Shown here: positions 16,660-25,237 of the stretch, one piece after another | How the letters are laid out: every line of letters begins with the position of its first letter | Position numbering within the stretch: position 1 is the first letter of the stretch | Source of the DNA: CBDCWT01 sp965223305 | GTDB taxonomy: Bacteria; Planctomycetota; Planctomycetia; Pirellulales; Pirellulaceae | Assembly: GCA_965223305.1 (NCBI GenBank) | Contig: CBDCWT010000087.1 | Coordinates: 1-56,393, forward strand | Reading direction: 5' to 3' | Length of the DNA stretch: 56,393 nt | Notes under the pieces: model-generated | The model's input: only the letters and a program-made list of their open reading frames with translations | Told to the model about the DNA's origin: nothing | Databases searched by the model: none | Position numbers and translations under genes: made by a program

Positions 16660-16690
16660 GTTAAAAAACGCCGTCCTGGCGTTTTTTAAC
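16660..16690. terminator. Strong, probably bidirectional intrinsic terminator
   Basis: A perfect 13-bp stem (GTTAAAAAACGCC) with a GTCCT loop closes 12 bp after the stop of the upstream gene. The stem has an A-run on the left and a T-run on the right, so it can terminate transcription from either side. It would stop read-through from the pro-region-like gene toward the protease. Confidence 0.8.
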
Positions 16691-16727
16691 CTCACCAAGC
16701 TCAGAACAGAGTTTCTTCGCGGCTCGC

Positions 16728-16805
16728 AAATCAACGACTTACGTCGCTGATTTGGCATCACATCCCTGTGATGCGGCAGCCCGTTGAGAAAATCAACAGG
16801 CTGCC
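16728..16805. repeat. Three consecutive hairpins in the intergenic region
   Basis: Three inverted repeats lie almost end to end: 16728-16753 (AAATCA-CGAC/GTCG-TGATTT), 16755-16774 (GCATCACA/TGTGATGC, perfect) and 16775-16805 (GGCAGCC..TTGA with TCAA..GGCTGCC and a GAAAA loop, one mismatch). The second and third abut exactly. They may be a composite repetitive element or a structured untranslated RNA; no T-run follows directly. Confidence 0.65.
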
Positions 16806-16892
16806 AAGAACTCGCGAGTTTTTAGTTTTGTGCGACCTGCTCTTTTGGTAATTTTACAAGTGGTCGGCGGTACCTAGTTCTGCCCGAATCCT

Positions 16893-16901
16893 TTGCCAAG
16901 A
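16893..16901. repeat. Left target-site duplication of the insertion sequence (TTGCCAAGA)
   Basis: Nine bases identical to 18614-18622, directly outside the two ends of the insertion sequence. This marks the exact insertion point. Confidence 0.9.
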
Positions 16902-16924
16902 GGGTGTAACCGTCGATCCGACGG

Positions 16925-17131
16925 TCAACATGCGAGCGTCATCGCTGGATAGTTGTCAAGCAGGTCTTGGTTGGCGTGTGTCGATGCCCCTTCGACGGCC
17001 ATCCGGTGATCCAGAAACGTTCGCCAGTGGTCGCTTTGAAATGCAGCTCGCAGGTTGAGCATGCTACGAGCACCTTCAAGCGTCCAGCGCATCCCGCTGC
17101 GTTCCATGCGATCTTTCACAAGTGACGGCAC
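16925..17131 (-). pseudogene. ISKra4-like transposase, C-terminal piece after a frameshift
   Basis: This frame encodes the end of the transposase (VKDRMERSGMRW ... MLNLRAA), which should follow directly on the GVIEGACRHL end of the main ORF. The junction reads CAC TTG TGA where CAC TTG GTG would keep the frame, so one base of a GG pair appears to be missing near 17119. The stop lies 24 bp inside the left IS end. A programmed frameshift is possible in some families, but no recognisable slippery run is present. Confidence 0.75.
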
Positions 17132-18489
17132 GCGCCTTCAATGACACCGGTCGCAATCGGATAACCTCGACGCAGGTACTCGTCATAGCGCATTCGGTCG
17201 GCGTTTTTTTCCAGATAGCCGCAGATTCGAGCCAGGTCTTTTGCGGCCCTCCCAGTCAGCCCCGCCGTGGTTCCGAGGCGGCGCAGGCCCGTAATGACAG
17301 ACCGTACTTCACCTCGCAAGATTCGCAACAAACGTGTGCGAGTGAACGCTTTGCGGCCAGCATCGTCCTTTTTGAACAGACCGGCTGCTTCCCAGACATA
17401 GGATAAGGCATGAAGGATATCCAAGATCGGAACTGTCCGCGCACCGAACGACAGATGCAGCTTCATCGTCTCCCAAAGGCTGTCCTGGCCATCCATGAGC
17501 GTGATCAAGACTTGTCCACTGCGTCGGCGTGCAGTCACCTGACCGATGATCCAGGCTATGGCTACGTGAATTCCGCTGATGGGAAGTTCACCGCCCACGC
17601 CATCACTTTCCAGCGTGGGAAAGTGAGCGGTTGTGTTCTTGTTCTGAGGTCGAGGGCGTTTGACTTGCGTTGTCTCTTCATCGGGTTCGTCGCGAAATAA
17701 CGCTGCGACGACCTCTTCAGCTGAGCGGACGTGAGGATCAACCGTGTAGACACTGGCCACTGTGGCCATCCGTCGGTTACCAGGATTCTTCTTTGCCGTC
17801 TCGAATGCAGCGACCTTGGACGAATCGTTTTTCACCAGGGGTACGCCCTTACAGTCCGCAGTGGCTACAAGCAACTTTGCCTCGCTGCCAGGTTCTGGTT
17901 GCGGCAAGTCGTCGAAAAACTCACCTGCGACCCGCCCAAGTTCGGCATTGATTTTTTCGGCCGTATCGACCGAAAACGTACCACCGAGGATCGCCCCCAA
18001 ATTGGTCATCGCTTGTTCGTACGACGAGTCAACCGCCAACATTTGCGAGAACTCTTGCAGCAAATAGGACCACTGCCGCGGTGGCAGCGACATGCGAGCG
18101 CTAATCGGCCGCAGCTGGATCGCCTTCTTGGCACCTGGTGCGTAGGTAAACTGCTCGAACCGATGAGTTCCGAAGATGGATCGAACCGTTGTCTGATGAG
18201 CCTCCTCACTCCGGTAGAGGGGCTTACCGTCGTTGCTAGCGATCTCAGGACCCAAATCGCCTTCTCCTTGCAGGCGTATGAACAATTCGATTGTCTGATG
18301 ACCCAATTGAAACACCGTATCACGAATGCTTCGTTCCACCGAATCGAACGAACTGCCGCTCTGAGCTGCGTCCTGAACGGCCTGCTTCAGCTGCTCAGTA
18401 ACCGAGTCGATCATCTCGAGCGCGTCTTCGATTGCTGTCACATTCTCCGAGTTGGGGTTGCCCGAAGCATTTAAATCAGCGACCTTCAT
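17116..18489 (-). CDS. ISKra4-family-like transposase, main ORF
   Basis: 457 aa, read leftward. The ATG at 18489 has a good AAGGAGG site about 9 bp upstream. The DDE catalytic residues appear to be the Asp in VATADCKG, the Asp in LMDGQDSLW and the Glu in GVIEGACRH. The ORF ends two codons after the Glu region because of the one-base shift described for the 16925-17131 piece. Without the shift the protein would be about 523 aa. The gene fills the insertion sequence and points away from the M6 protease. The 247-codon ORF on the opposite strand is a shadow. Confidence 0.88.
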   Translation of the reverse strand: MKVADLNASGNPNSENVTAIEDALEMIDSVTEQLKQAVQDAAQSGSSFDSVERSIRDTVFQLGHQTIELFIRLQGEGDLGPEIASNDGKPLYRSEEAHQTTVRSIFGTHRFEQFTYAPGAKKAIQLRPISARMSLPPRQWSYLLQEFSQMLAVDSSYEQAMTNLGAILGGTFSVDTAEKINAELGRVAGEFFDDLPQPEPGSEAKLLVATADCKGVPLVKNDSSKVAAFETAKKNPGNRRMATVASVYTVDPHVRSAEEVVAALFRDEPDEETTQVKRPRPQNKNTTAHFPTLESDGVGGELPISGIHVAIAWIIGQVTARRRSGQVLITLMDGQDSLWETMKLHLSFGARTVPILDILHALSYVWEAAGLFKKDDAGRKAFTRTRLLRILRGEVRSVITGLRRLGTTAGLTGRAAKDLARICGYLEKNADRMRYDEYLRRGYPIATGVIEGACRHL

Positions 18490-18613
18490 GGGAAGCGGCC
18501 TCCTTGCCTTGATGAAACGGATAAAACACCCGAATCATGGCAGGTTGGCCGCTTTTTGTTTACCCAGATTTCGCAACCAATCAGATCGGCCAAGCGGAAC
18601 CGCGGTTACACCC

Positions 18614-18622
18614 TTGCCAAGA
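18614..18622. repeat. Right target-site duplication of the insertion sequence (TTGCCAAGA)
   Basis: Identical to 16893-16901. It is followed immediately by GGAGGT, the ribosome binding site of the protease gene, so the element inserted 20 bp before the ATG at 18634. Confidence 0.9.
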
Positions 18623-18633
18623 GGAGGTCTCAC

Positions 18634-20298
18634 ATGAATTTCTCAGGCTCCATCTGTGGTCTATCAACTCTTCTAGTACTTAGTATTCAGGTCCATGCTC
18701 TAGGCGTGGATGCTTGTCCGATTCCCATGGCTATCACGCAGCCTGATGGGACTGCCATCACGCTTCAATTGCGTGGCAACGAGGCATACAGCTGGTACGA
18801 AGACTCTGATGGATATACTGTAGTCTCCAATGAGAATGGCAATTATGTTTACGCCGTTCCGACGGATGATGGGCGGCTCGCGCCAAGCAATCAGCCCGTC
18901 GGAAAATTTGGCGTGATCAGAGGACGATCGGCTCTCCAGCTGCGTCGGCATTTACTTCCAGCTCGACGCATTCTTTCGCAACGACGCGTTACCCCAGACG
19001 AATTGGCCGACGATCTGGAGCCGACGCTTGAACGAGTTGCGGCAACGACCGGGGGGGACGGCGACGGTGAATCCGCAACCGCAAAACTGAGAAACCTCGT
19101 ATTGTTGCTTCGGTTTAAGAATCACGCAAACCGAGCGCTTCCGAGCCGCGAAGTGATTGAAAAAATCTTTAATGCGGTAAATGGTGACCCGCAGGTAGCT
19201 CCGACCGGCAGCGTACGCGATGTTTACCTCAAGAATTCAGCCGGGGCCTTGGAGCTTGTTTCCGCCGTCAGCCCTTGGCTTGATCTGCCCGAAGAAGAGA
19301 GGTTCTATGCGGCGGGCACTTCGGGCGCCACGCACAGTCGAATGCAGCAGGCTATTGTGCACGGTTTAGAGAGGCTCAAAGAGACCACTCCGGACTTCCC
19401 GTTCACGGACTTTGACCAAAACAACGATGGAAAGATCGATGCCATTGCGTTCATACATTCGGGCTACGGTGCGGAGTTCGGTGGCACAGATTCAGACGGC
19501 GCCTCGAAAGACGATCGAATATGGTCCCACAAATGGCAGATTAATCCCTGGACGTGGAAGGGTGTGGAAGTTCAACACTACCACATTAGTGCAGGATTGT
19601 GGGGCCGAGAAGGTTCGGAACCGTGTCGCATCGGGGTGATCTGCCACGAGACAGGCCACTTTCTGGGCTTGCCCGATTTATATGATACAGGTGATGTGGG
19701 GCAGGGCATCGGGTCGTGGGGTCTGATGGGCAACAGCTGGGGATTTGACGGAACACAGTATCATCCGCCGCACATGTCGGCCTGGAGCAAATCAATACTC
19801 GGTTGGGCGACCGTTCTCCCTTTACCCGACGATGGCGTTGTATCTTTGCCCATTGTAGAGAAGGTGCCCTACAGTTCGCCGGACGACGAGTTGGCCCGGA
19901 CGCGGGTCTTCAAAATCACCGCTCCCACGGACTCAAAACAGTACTTCTTGCTCGAGGCGAGAGACCATCGGGTCCTTGGTAATGACGACGCCCCACTACC
20001 AGGATTGTTGGTCTGGCACGTGGATGAAAACAAATCGGCCAATGAGGAAGCGGCCTGGCCTGGAGATCCTGCATCGGACTGGCCGACTCGACACTACAAG
20101 GTTGCCGTGGTTCAGGGCGATGCGTCGTTCGAACTATCTCGCTCCCTGCGAAACCCGGGCGATTCAGGGGATATGTTTCGGACCCACCATGCTCCGAAGC
20201 TGCAGTTCTATCCACCGGTCGTCGCCGCTACTCCCACGATCACGGATATCAAGATTGGAACCGACAACATTTCGTTCAGGGTTGCTCCCGGTCCTTGA
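18634..20298 (+). CDS. Secreted M6-family (immune inhibitor A-like) metalloprotease
   Basis: 554 aa from the ATG at 18634, chosen because GGAGGT sits 6 bp upstream and a signal peptide follows (MNFSGSICGLSTLL ..). Residues about 29-85 are the pro-region-like module also found in the 15827 gene. The zinc site is HETGHFLGLPDLYD (His338, Glu339, His342, Asp further on), the M6 signature, followed by the Met-turn-like GSWGLMG. A DQNNDGKID segment at about 265 resembles a calcium-binding loop. It should be an exported zinc endopeptidase. Its 5' leader has been interrupted by the insertion sequence, so its native promoter now lies 1.7 kb away, and expression may be lost or driven by the element. 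The longer in-frame start at 18556 would read from inside the IS and lacks a signal peptide. Confidence 0.92.
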   Translation: MNFSGSICGLSTLLVLSIQVHALGVDACPIPMAITQPDGTAITLQLRGNEAYSWYEDSDGYTVVSNENGNYVYAVPTDDGRLAPSNQPVGKFGVIRGRSALQLRRHLLPARRILSQRRVTPDELADDLEPTLERVAATTGGDGDGESATAKLRNLVLLLRFKNHANRALPSREVIEKIFNAVNGDPQVAPTGSVRDVYLKNSAGALELVSAVSPWLDLPEEERFYAAGTSGATHSRMQQAIVHGLERLKETTPDFPFTDFDQNNDGKIDAIAFIHSGYGAEFGGTDSDGASKDDRIWSHKWQINPWTWKGVEVQHYHISAGLWGREGSEPCRIGVICHETGHFLGLPDLYDTGDVGQGIGSWGLMGNSWGFDGTQYHPPHMSAWSKSILGWATVLPLPDDGVVSLPIVEKVPYSSPDDELARTRVFKITAPTDSKQYFLLEARDHRVLGNDDAPLPGLLVWHVDENKSANEEAAWPGDPASDWPTRHYKVAVVQGDASFELSRSLRNPGDSGDMFRTHHAPKLQFYPPVVAATPTITDIKIGTDNISFRVAPGP

Positions 20299-20446
20299 CG
20301 GTGCTTGATGATGCTGTGGGACTGCGGGATCATTTCCTCAGTGCTTGAGCGGCCGTCGTCGGCTGGCATTGCCACAAATCAGAGGCATTGTGGGACAGCA
20401 GCCGAGAGTCGATCCGCCCGCGGCCTTGTTCGGCAGGTCGAGTCTC

Positions 20447-21073
20447 GTGACGACATTTGAACATGCCCTCCTGGGGATCAACGGTGTGCTGGCGGCAGGC
20501 CTGCACCGACAACACGGATGGCAGATCGCTGCCGTGGCTGGGGTCGCTGCTGTTGGCCCCGATTGGGACGGCCTCCCAATTCTGTTCAGCGTGGCGTGGT
20601 TCGATGCGGCGCACCGCGTCTGGGGACACAACGTGTTCGCCTGTGTGTTGCTAGGCATTGCCCTTGGAGTGGCGGACTATCGTTTTGACCTGGTCACACG
20701 CGCGGCTCGGTTTGTCGGCCGGTTCTTGCAGTTGAATTTGTCCGAGCGAGCACTGAAGATACGGCGCACCTTTCGTCGGACCGATCTGTGCGTATGGGTC
20801 GTCGTCTCAGTGCTGGCGGCGCTGAGTCAACTGCCAGCCGACTTGGTTGTTTCAGGGACCGCGACGTTGAACGACTGGGAGCTGCAGCTCTTCTGGCCGA
20901 TTTCGCGGCGGGGATGGGTGTTTCCACTGATTCCGTGGGGCGACATCGGGGTGACGTTGATATTCGTTGCCGGGATGTTCGGGATGCTGCGCTGGAAGAC
21001 GCGCGTGCAGCAGATCGCTTGCCTAACGTTGTCCGCGGTAGTTGGATACCTGCTGTTCGCGATCGTGTTTTAA
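20447..21073 (+). CDS. YdjM/DUF457-like membrane-bound metal-dependent hydrolase
   Basis: About 208 aa if the GTG at 20447 is used (TTFEHALLGINGVLAAGL), the usual beginning of this family; the frame is open further upstream to a TTG at 20345. The motifs are an N-terminal His (EHALLG), GPDWDGLP, and DAAHRVWGHN, matching the His/Asp pattern of the LexA-regulated inner-membrane YdjM group. About four hydrophobic segments follow. The substrate is unknown for most members. The gene stands alone, 150 bp after the protease, and is followed by the repeat array. Confidence 0.75.
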   Translation: MTTFEHALLGINGVLAAGLHRQHGWQIAAVAGVAAVGPDWDGLPILFSVAWFDAAHRVWGHNVFACVLLGIALGVADYRFDLVTRAARFVGRFLQLNLSERALKIRRTFRRTDLCVWVVVSVLAALSQLPADLVVSGTATLNDWELQLFWPISRRGWVFPLIPWGDIGVTLIFVAGMFGMLRWKTRVQQIACLTLSAVVGYLLFAIVF

Positions 21074-21149
21074 GAGGGTGCCTTCAAACTGGCATGCACT
21101 TCACCCTCCCGCTTGGAGGCTGTGCAGTTATTACGCTGCATGCAGTCCA

Positions 21150-21172
21150 CCAAACTCTGGCGAGTCGGCTAC
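21150..21172 (+). repeat. REP-like half-palindrome (copy a)
   Basis: Begins CCAAACTCTGGCGAG and ends CGGCTAC, with one base missing relative to the 24-bp form. Same family as the copies at 21492, 21835, 24840, 33331, 43701 and 45665. Confidence 0.7.
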
Positions 21173-21491
21173 GCTGTAAATCAGCCGGTGGGCGTTAGCC
21201 CACGGTTCCCCCGCGAAACCGACGCGTAGCGTATCGACCTTACCCTCCCGCTCGCGGGAGGGTCGGACGCGGTAGCGTCCGGGGAGGGCTGCCCGGGAGT
21301 GATCGTCCGGAGGTGTGCCCCCCTCTCCGGCCCTTTGGGCCGACTCTCCCCGAGGGGAGAGTGACGGAAGATGAAATCACGCGCTAACTTAAATGCTGCA
21401 CGACTTCCAAACCGACGTGGAAACAACGGCTCCGCAGGAGCGTCGCCCTCCCGTCAGAGAGGCACACAGCTTTTACGCTTCATGCAGTCCG

Positions 21492-21515
21492 CCAAACTCT
21501 GGCGGGTTCGGCTAC
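21492..21515 (+). repeat. REP-like half-palindrome (copy b)
   Basis: A 24-bp CCAAACTCTGG..TTCGGCTAC copy inside the second tandem unit, with a G instead of A in the middle (GGCGGGTT). Confidence 0.7.
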
Positions 21516-21834
21516 GCTCCAGAATCAGCCGCTGGGCGTTAGCCCACGGTTCCCCAGCGAAACCGACGCGTAGCGTATCGACCTCACCCTCCCGCTCGCG
21601 GGAGGGTCGGACGCGGTAGCGTCCGGGGAGGGCTGCCTTGGAGTGATCGCCGGGTGTGTGCCCCCCTCTCCGGCCCTTCGGGCCGACTCTCCCCGAGGGG
21701 AGAGTGACGGAAGATGAAATCACGCGCTAACTTAAATGCTGCACGACTTCCAAACCGACGTGGAAACAACGGCTCCGCAGGAGCGTCGCCCTCCCGTCAG
21801 AGAGGCACACAGCTTTTACGCTTCATGCAGTCCG

Positions 21835-21858
21835 CCAAACTCTGGCGAGTTCGGCTAC
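21835..21858 (+). repeat. REP-like half-palindrome (copy c)
   Basis: A consensus 24-bp copy, CCAAACTCTGG..TTCGGCTAC, in the third tandem unit. Confidence 0.7.
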
Positions 21859-22191
21859 GCTGTAAATCAGCCGCTGGGCGTTAGCCCACGGTTCCCCAGC
21901 GAAACCGACGCGTAGCGTATCGACCTCACCCTCCTCCTCGCGGGAGGGTCGGACGCGGTAGCGTCCGGGGAGGGCTGCCCGGGAGTGATCGCCCGGAGGT
22001 GTGCCCCCCTCTCCAGCCCTTGGGGCCGACTCTCCCCGAGGGGAGAGTGACGAAAGACGAAGTCACGCACTAAGACTACAAGCCGGTGGTCGTCTAATCG
22101 CACGTTTGTAGGTACGATGGCGTCTCGTCAACTGCTCATCTGGGGTGAAGCCAAGTTGTGACGTTACGGGTCAGCGGCCGCTCAGCCAGCC

Positions 22192-24510
22192 ATGCCGAAG
22201 TATCTTGCTGTGATCAAGGACTCGTTTCGTGAGGCGCTCGCATCGCGCGTCATGTGGATGGTCTTGTTGCTCATTACACTCATCCTTGCGGCGATCGCAC
22301 CGCTTGGCTATCGCGAGGAGCTAACTTGGGAACTGGGCGACAACGATGTCAACGAGTGGCCCGACTTGATGGAGTTGGTCCGGACGGAGGGCCAGCAGGA
22401 AGGCGAAACGCCTGCCGGCAGGATCTGGGGGCTGTTAGACGCACCTCTCCAGCGGCGGTTAACCGACGTGCGGCTTCCTCAAAAAGACAAAGAACCTCCG
22501 AATCCGTTTGCCTTCCTCGCCGTTTTTCGCGACTTCCGCCGAGCCCTCAACAAGCTGCTCGAACGGCCCGACTTCTACGAAGAAGAGTATTTTGCCGACG
22601 TTCGCTTGTTATCCAGCGAGCTACGGGCGCTGCGCGACAAACCACCCCAGGAGCGCTCAGACCTAGAGATCGCGCGCTTCAATCGGCTGCTATTGGAGGC
22701 GGCTTTTCCGGATCTTGTCCGCGGCAGCCCGCCGACTTCGATTCAGTTGCTTTATGGCTGGTTGGACTTCGGCCCTTCCTTTCCACTTCGAGCGGACACA
22801 CTGCGGGAGTATTTGCAGTCGCGGTTGACGACTGGCATGAACTGGCTGTTGGGGGGAATTGGCGTTGGCGTCGCCATTCTCTTTACCGCACCGATCATCC
22901 CACAGATGTTTGACCCCGGCTCGCTGCATTTGTTGCTCAGCAAACCGGTAGCTCGTTGGCTGCTGTTCCTGGCCAAGTTCATAGGTGGGTGTGCCTTCAT
23001 CTTCATTGCCGCCAGCTACCTGATCGGCGGCCTGTGGCTGATCGTGGGCCTGCGGTTCGACATTTGGGACCCCAAGCTGCTGTGGAGCGTTCCCATCTAC
23101 TTGTTTGTGTTTGCCATCTACTATTCCGTCTCTGCCTTAGTGGCGGTGATCTGGCGGAGCCCGATTGTCGCGGTGGCGCTGACGATCCTCTTCTGGGTCG
23201 CTTGCTTCGTGGTCGGCACCGGAAAGACTACCTTCGAGAACACCTTCTGGAACAAATCGCGGTTGATCGCATTGTTGCGTACCGACGAGGATACGCTGTT
23301 CGCGGTTGCGGAAACAGGAATCGTGCAACAATGGGAGCCGGTTGGACGTGAGTGGCAAGAGGTTTTTCTGTCGAAGGAACAGCAGCAGTCACGAGGTATC
23401 TTGCTGTTCCTACCGACGATACCACGTGAGATGCGATCGGTTGGTCCCGTTTACGACCCCGAGCATGAGCGATTGCTGTCGGCGCAACCAACCATTCCAC
23501 CGACTTCTCTGAAACTATACGTCGGAGAACGATCAGCAGAATGGGAAGCTGTTAGCAACCTCAATGCACCGGCTGGCACGCTGGAGTTATTTCGCGAGCC
23601 GCGAGGTTCGATACTGGCGGTGTCGAGTATGGGCATCTTTCGGCTGCGCGGCGACCCTCTAGTCCGCCAGGAACCGGTCGAACTGTTTGGCTTCAAGATT
23701 CCACTCAACCTGGGCGGGCCGTTTCGGAACGTAAGCCCGGAACCCCCCGTGTTGCTCACACAACCGGCGGCCGCTGCAATCCACCCTGAGTCGGGCGAGT
23801 TATGCGTTTACACTCGTGGTACGCTGACTTTGTTGCGTCCCAACTCCACTGGAAGCTTTGAACTTGGTCCGGAGAAAGAGCTGGACGGCCCGGAACGTCA
23901 GCCGGTCGTTCTGGCCCTTGCCGGACGGAGCATCCTCGTCGGGCGGCGGGACGGTCGTGTCCAGGTTCACGACGCGACGACACTGGAAGTTCGCGACGAG
24001 TTTGAGCTTGCCGGCGCGAATCAACCTCGATTCATCACCGCCTCGCCTGACGGCAGGCGCTTTGCCATCGTATTTCACGGCGGTCAGCTGTGGCTGTACG
24101 ACGATGAAGAAGGAACGCTGCAGCAGCCCGATGTCGCTGGTCAGGGAGATATCTCGGCGGCGCTCGTTGAATCGGACAGATTGCTGGTCGTCGACAGCAC
24201 GGTGCGGGTCAGCCACTATGAACTGCCTTCCTGTGAACTCATAGAGCGGTTTTCCCCGAAACTCGGGTTGCTTGGCAACGGTTATCGCTATGGGCTATTG
24301 CCTCTTTACACGCTGTTTCCCAAGCCCGGTGAACTGAACAAGACATTCAAGTACCTGTTATCCGGAGAGAAAACTGAAGAGCTGCAGCGGGATGATTTGG
24401 CTGCCGCGCAGCGGAACGTCGACCCGTGGGCGCCGCTTTGGAGCAGCGCGATCTTTGTTTGCGCGATGCTGGCCATTGCGTGCGTCTATGTTGAATGGCA
24501 GGACTTTTGA
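22192..24510 (+). CDS. ABC-2 type permease with a beta-propeller-like domain between membrane segments
   Basis: 772 aa. Membrane segments read at about 21-41, 218-238, 258-288, 296-320, 325-343 and 749-767. The first long loop (42-215) is charged. Between 343 and 749 lies a soluble region with repeated blade-like phrases (ILAVSSMGIFRLRG, ILVGRRDGRVQVHD, FITASPDGRRFAIVF, LLVVDSTVRVSHYE) that suggests a seven-bladed or similar propeller. The N-terminal IKDSFREALASRVMW is typical of NosY/ABC-2 permeases. No ATPase gene lies next to it in this window, so its energy partner must be elsewhere. The ATG at 22192 has no strong ribosome binding site. Substrate unknown. Confidence 0.8.
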   Translation: MPKYLAVIKDSFREALASRVMWMVLLLITLILAAIAPLGYREELTWELGDNDVNEWPDLMELVRTEGQQEGETPAGRIWGLLDAPLQRRLTDVRLPQKDKEPPNPFAFLAVFRDFRRALNKLLERPDFYEEEYFADVRLLSSELRALRDKPPQERSDLEIARFNRLLLEAAFPDLVRGSPPTSIQLLYGWLDFGPSFPLRADTLREYLQSRLTTGMNWLLGGIGVGVAILFTAPIIPQMFDPGSLHLLLSKPVARWLLFLAKFIGGCAFIFIAASYLIGGLWLIVGLRFDIWDPKLLWSVPIYLFVFAIYYSVSALVAVIWRSPIVAVALTILFWVACFVVGTGKTTFENTFWNKSRLIALLRTDEDTLFAVAETGIVQQWEPVGREWQEVFLSKEQQQSRGILLFLPTIPREMRSVGPVYDPEHERLLSAQPTIPPTSLKLYVGERSAEWEAVSNLNAPAGTLELFREPRGSILAVSSMGIFRLRGDPLVRQEPVELFGFKIPLNLGGPFRNVSPEPPVLLTQPAAAAIHPESGELCVYTRGTLTLLRPNSTGSFELGPEKELDGPERQPVVLALAGRSILVGRRDGRVQVHDATTLEVRDEFELAGANQPRFITASPDGRRFAIVFHGGQLWLYDDEEGTLQQPDVAGQGDISAALVESDRLLVVDSTVRVSHYELPSCELIERFSPKLGLLGNGYRYGLLPLYTLFPKPGELNKTFKYLLSGEKTEELQRDDLAAAQRNVDPWAPLWSSAIFVCAMLAIACVYVEWQDF

Positions 24511-25237
24511 GCCTAGCCAGCCCTTTGGCCCATGACCGTACATCGTTACCGTTCGTGGCGTTGGTTTATCGCAGATTAGGCAGAATCGATGGCAGGCGAC
24601 CACGATTCTGCAACATCAGCCGCTGGGCGTCAGCCGGCGGTTCCTTGCACTCTCGGCTCGGCAATCTAAGGTAGCAGGCACACTCCGTGTGCCGTCCGCC
24701 AGAAGCAACGCCAACACCCGGGCTAAACGGCTCGGCGGGAGCCTCGCCCTCCCGAGTGTCTTACACGGTTGCTGCAGTGAACGCGGTGGACATCCCGCCG
24801 TGGAGCCCTCCTCCCCCATCCTGGTCATCATGCGTTCCGCCAAACTCTGGCGAGTTCGGCTACGGATCCGAATCAGCCGCTGGGCGTTAGCCCACGGTTT
24901 CCTCCAAAACCGGATGCTAACGCATTCCGGCTGATTTGTTGCCCGGGGCGTACACGGTCGTTGCTACTAATAGCCAACGTCTTCGCGCCCAGCGCGAGTT
25001 TTCACTCTGGCTTCCCCCTCATCCGGTCTTCGCCCACCTTCTCCCCGGCGGGGAGAAGGGGACTTTAAACACGAACGCATCTCCGCTCGGTAGGAGCCGG
25101 GCCCCTCCCCACCGTTGACGGATGACCTTCCTCCGACTGGGCCGTCCCCATCTTCCCGGTTAGAATCAACGGCTCGCTGCAGCGTGCGAAACGTCCCGTT
25201 AGCGGGCGCCGTCCAACCCACACTTGATGAGTCAACC
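24511..25237. other. Intergenic region filled with short palindromic repeats
   Basis: No supported gene. It contains two copies of the TCAGCCGCTGGGCG element (24616-24644, diverged; 24873-24902), a GGCACAC/GTGTGCC hairpin at 24677-24693, a REP-like copy at 24840-24863, and a CTCGGCGGGAG..CTCCCGAG palindrome near 24729. The order resembles a decayed unit of the tandem array at 21118. A short GGCGGGGAGAAGG stretch near 25047 resembles the CTCTCCCC elements of that array. Confidence 0.6.
24840..24863 (+). repeat. REP-like half-palindrome (copy d)
   Basis: A consensus copy, CCAAACTCTGG..TTCGGCTAC, in the gap between the permease and the symporter operon, followed 10 bp later by a TCAGCCGCTGGGCG element as in the tandem array. 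Confidence 0.7.

Larger units (their letters stand above)
16902..18613 (-). mobile_element. Complete ISKra4-family-like insertion sequence, 1712 bp
   Basis: The ends are perfect 11-bp inverted repeats (GGGTGTAACCG at 16902 and its complement ending at 18613), with partial matching further in. Exact 9-bp direct repeats TTGCCAAGA flank the element. The only gene is the transposase on the minus strand, ending within 25 bp of the left end. GGG-type ends and 8-9 bp duplications are features I recall for the ISKra4 family. The intact duplication means the insertion is recent relative to sequence drift. Joining the flanks restores TTGCCAAGAGGAGGT.., showing that the target was the leader just upstream of the ribosome binding site of the M6 protease gene. 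Confidence 0.9.
21118..22062. repeat. Tandem repeat array, ~343-bp unit, about 2.7 copies
   Basis: The marker GGCGTTAGCCCACGGTT occurs at 21191, 21535 and 21877, giving periods of 344 and 342 bp, and nearly every base between markers is conserved. Each unit is itself a chain of small palindromes: CCAAACTCTGG..GGCTAC, GGGCGTTAGCCC, CCCTCCCGCTCGCGGGAGGG, GACGC/GCGTC and CTCTCCCC/GGGGAGAG. The array begins soon after the YdjM-like gene and fades near 22062. The ORFs inside are not convincing. It looks like an expanded composite of intergenic repeats, not a CRISPR or a gene. Confidence 0.88.

Noticed and set aside
17100..17135. Programmed -1 frameshift in the transposase
   Set aside because: Attractive because the family sometimes needs two ORFs, but there is no slippery heptamer and the missing G fits the homopolymer error pattern seen elsewhere.
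17731..18474. 247-codon ORF opposite the transposase
   Set aside because: It is a shadow of the transposase reading frame; no family motif and it lies on the wrong strand of a complete IS.
21118..22062. Tandem repeats as a CRISPR array
   Set aside because: The unit is ~343 bp and nearly the whole unit is conserved, with no unique spacers of regular length and no cas genes.
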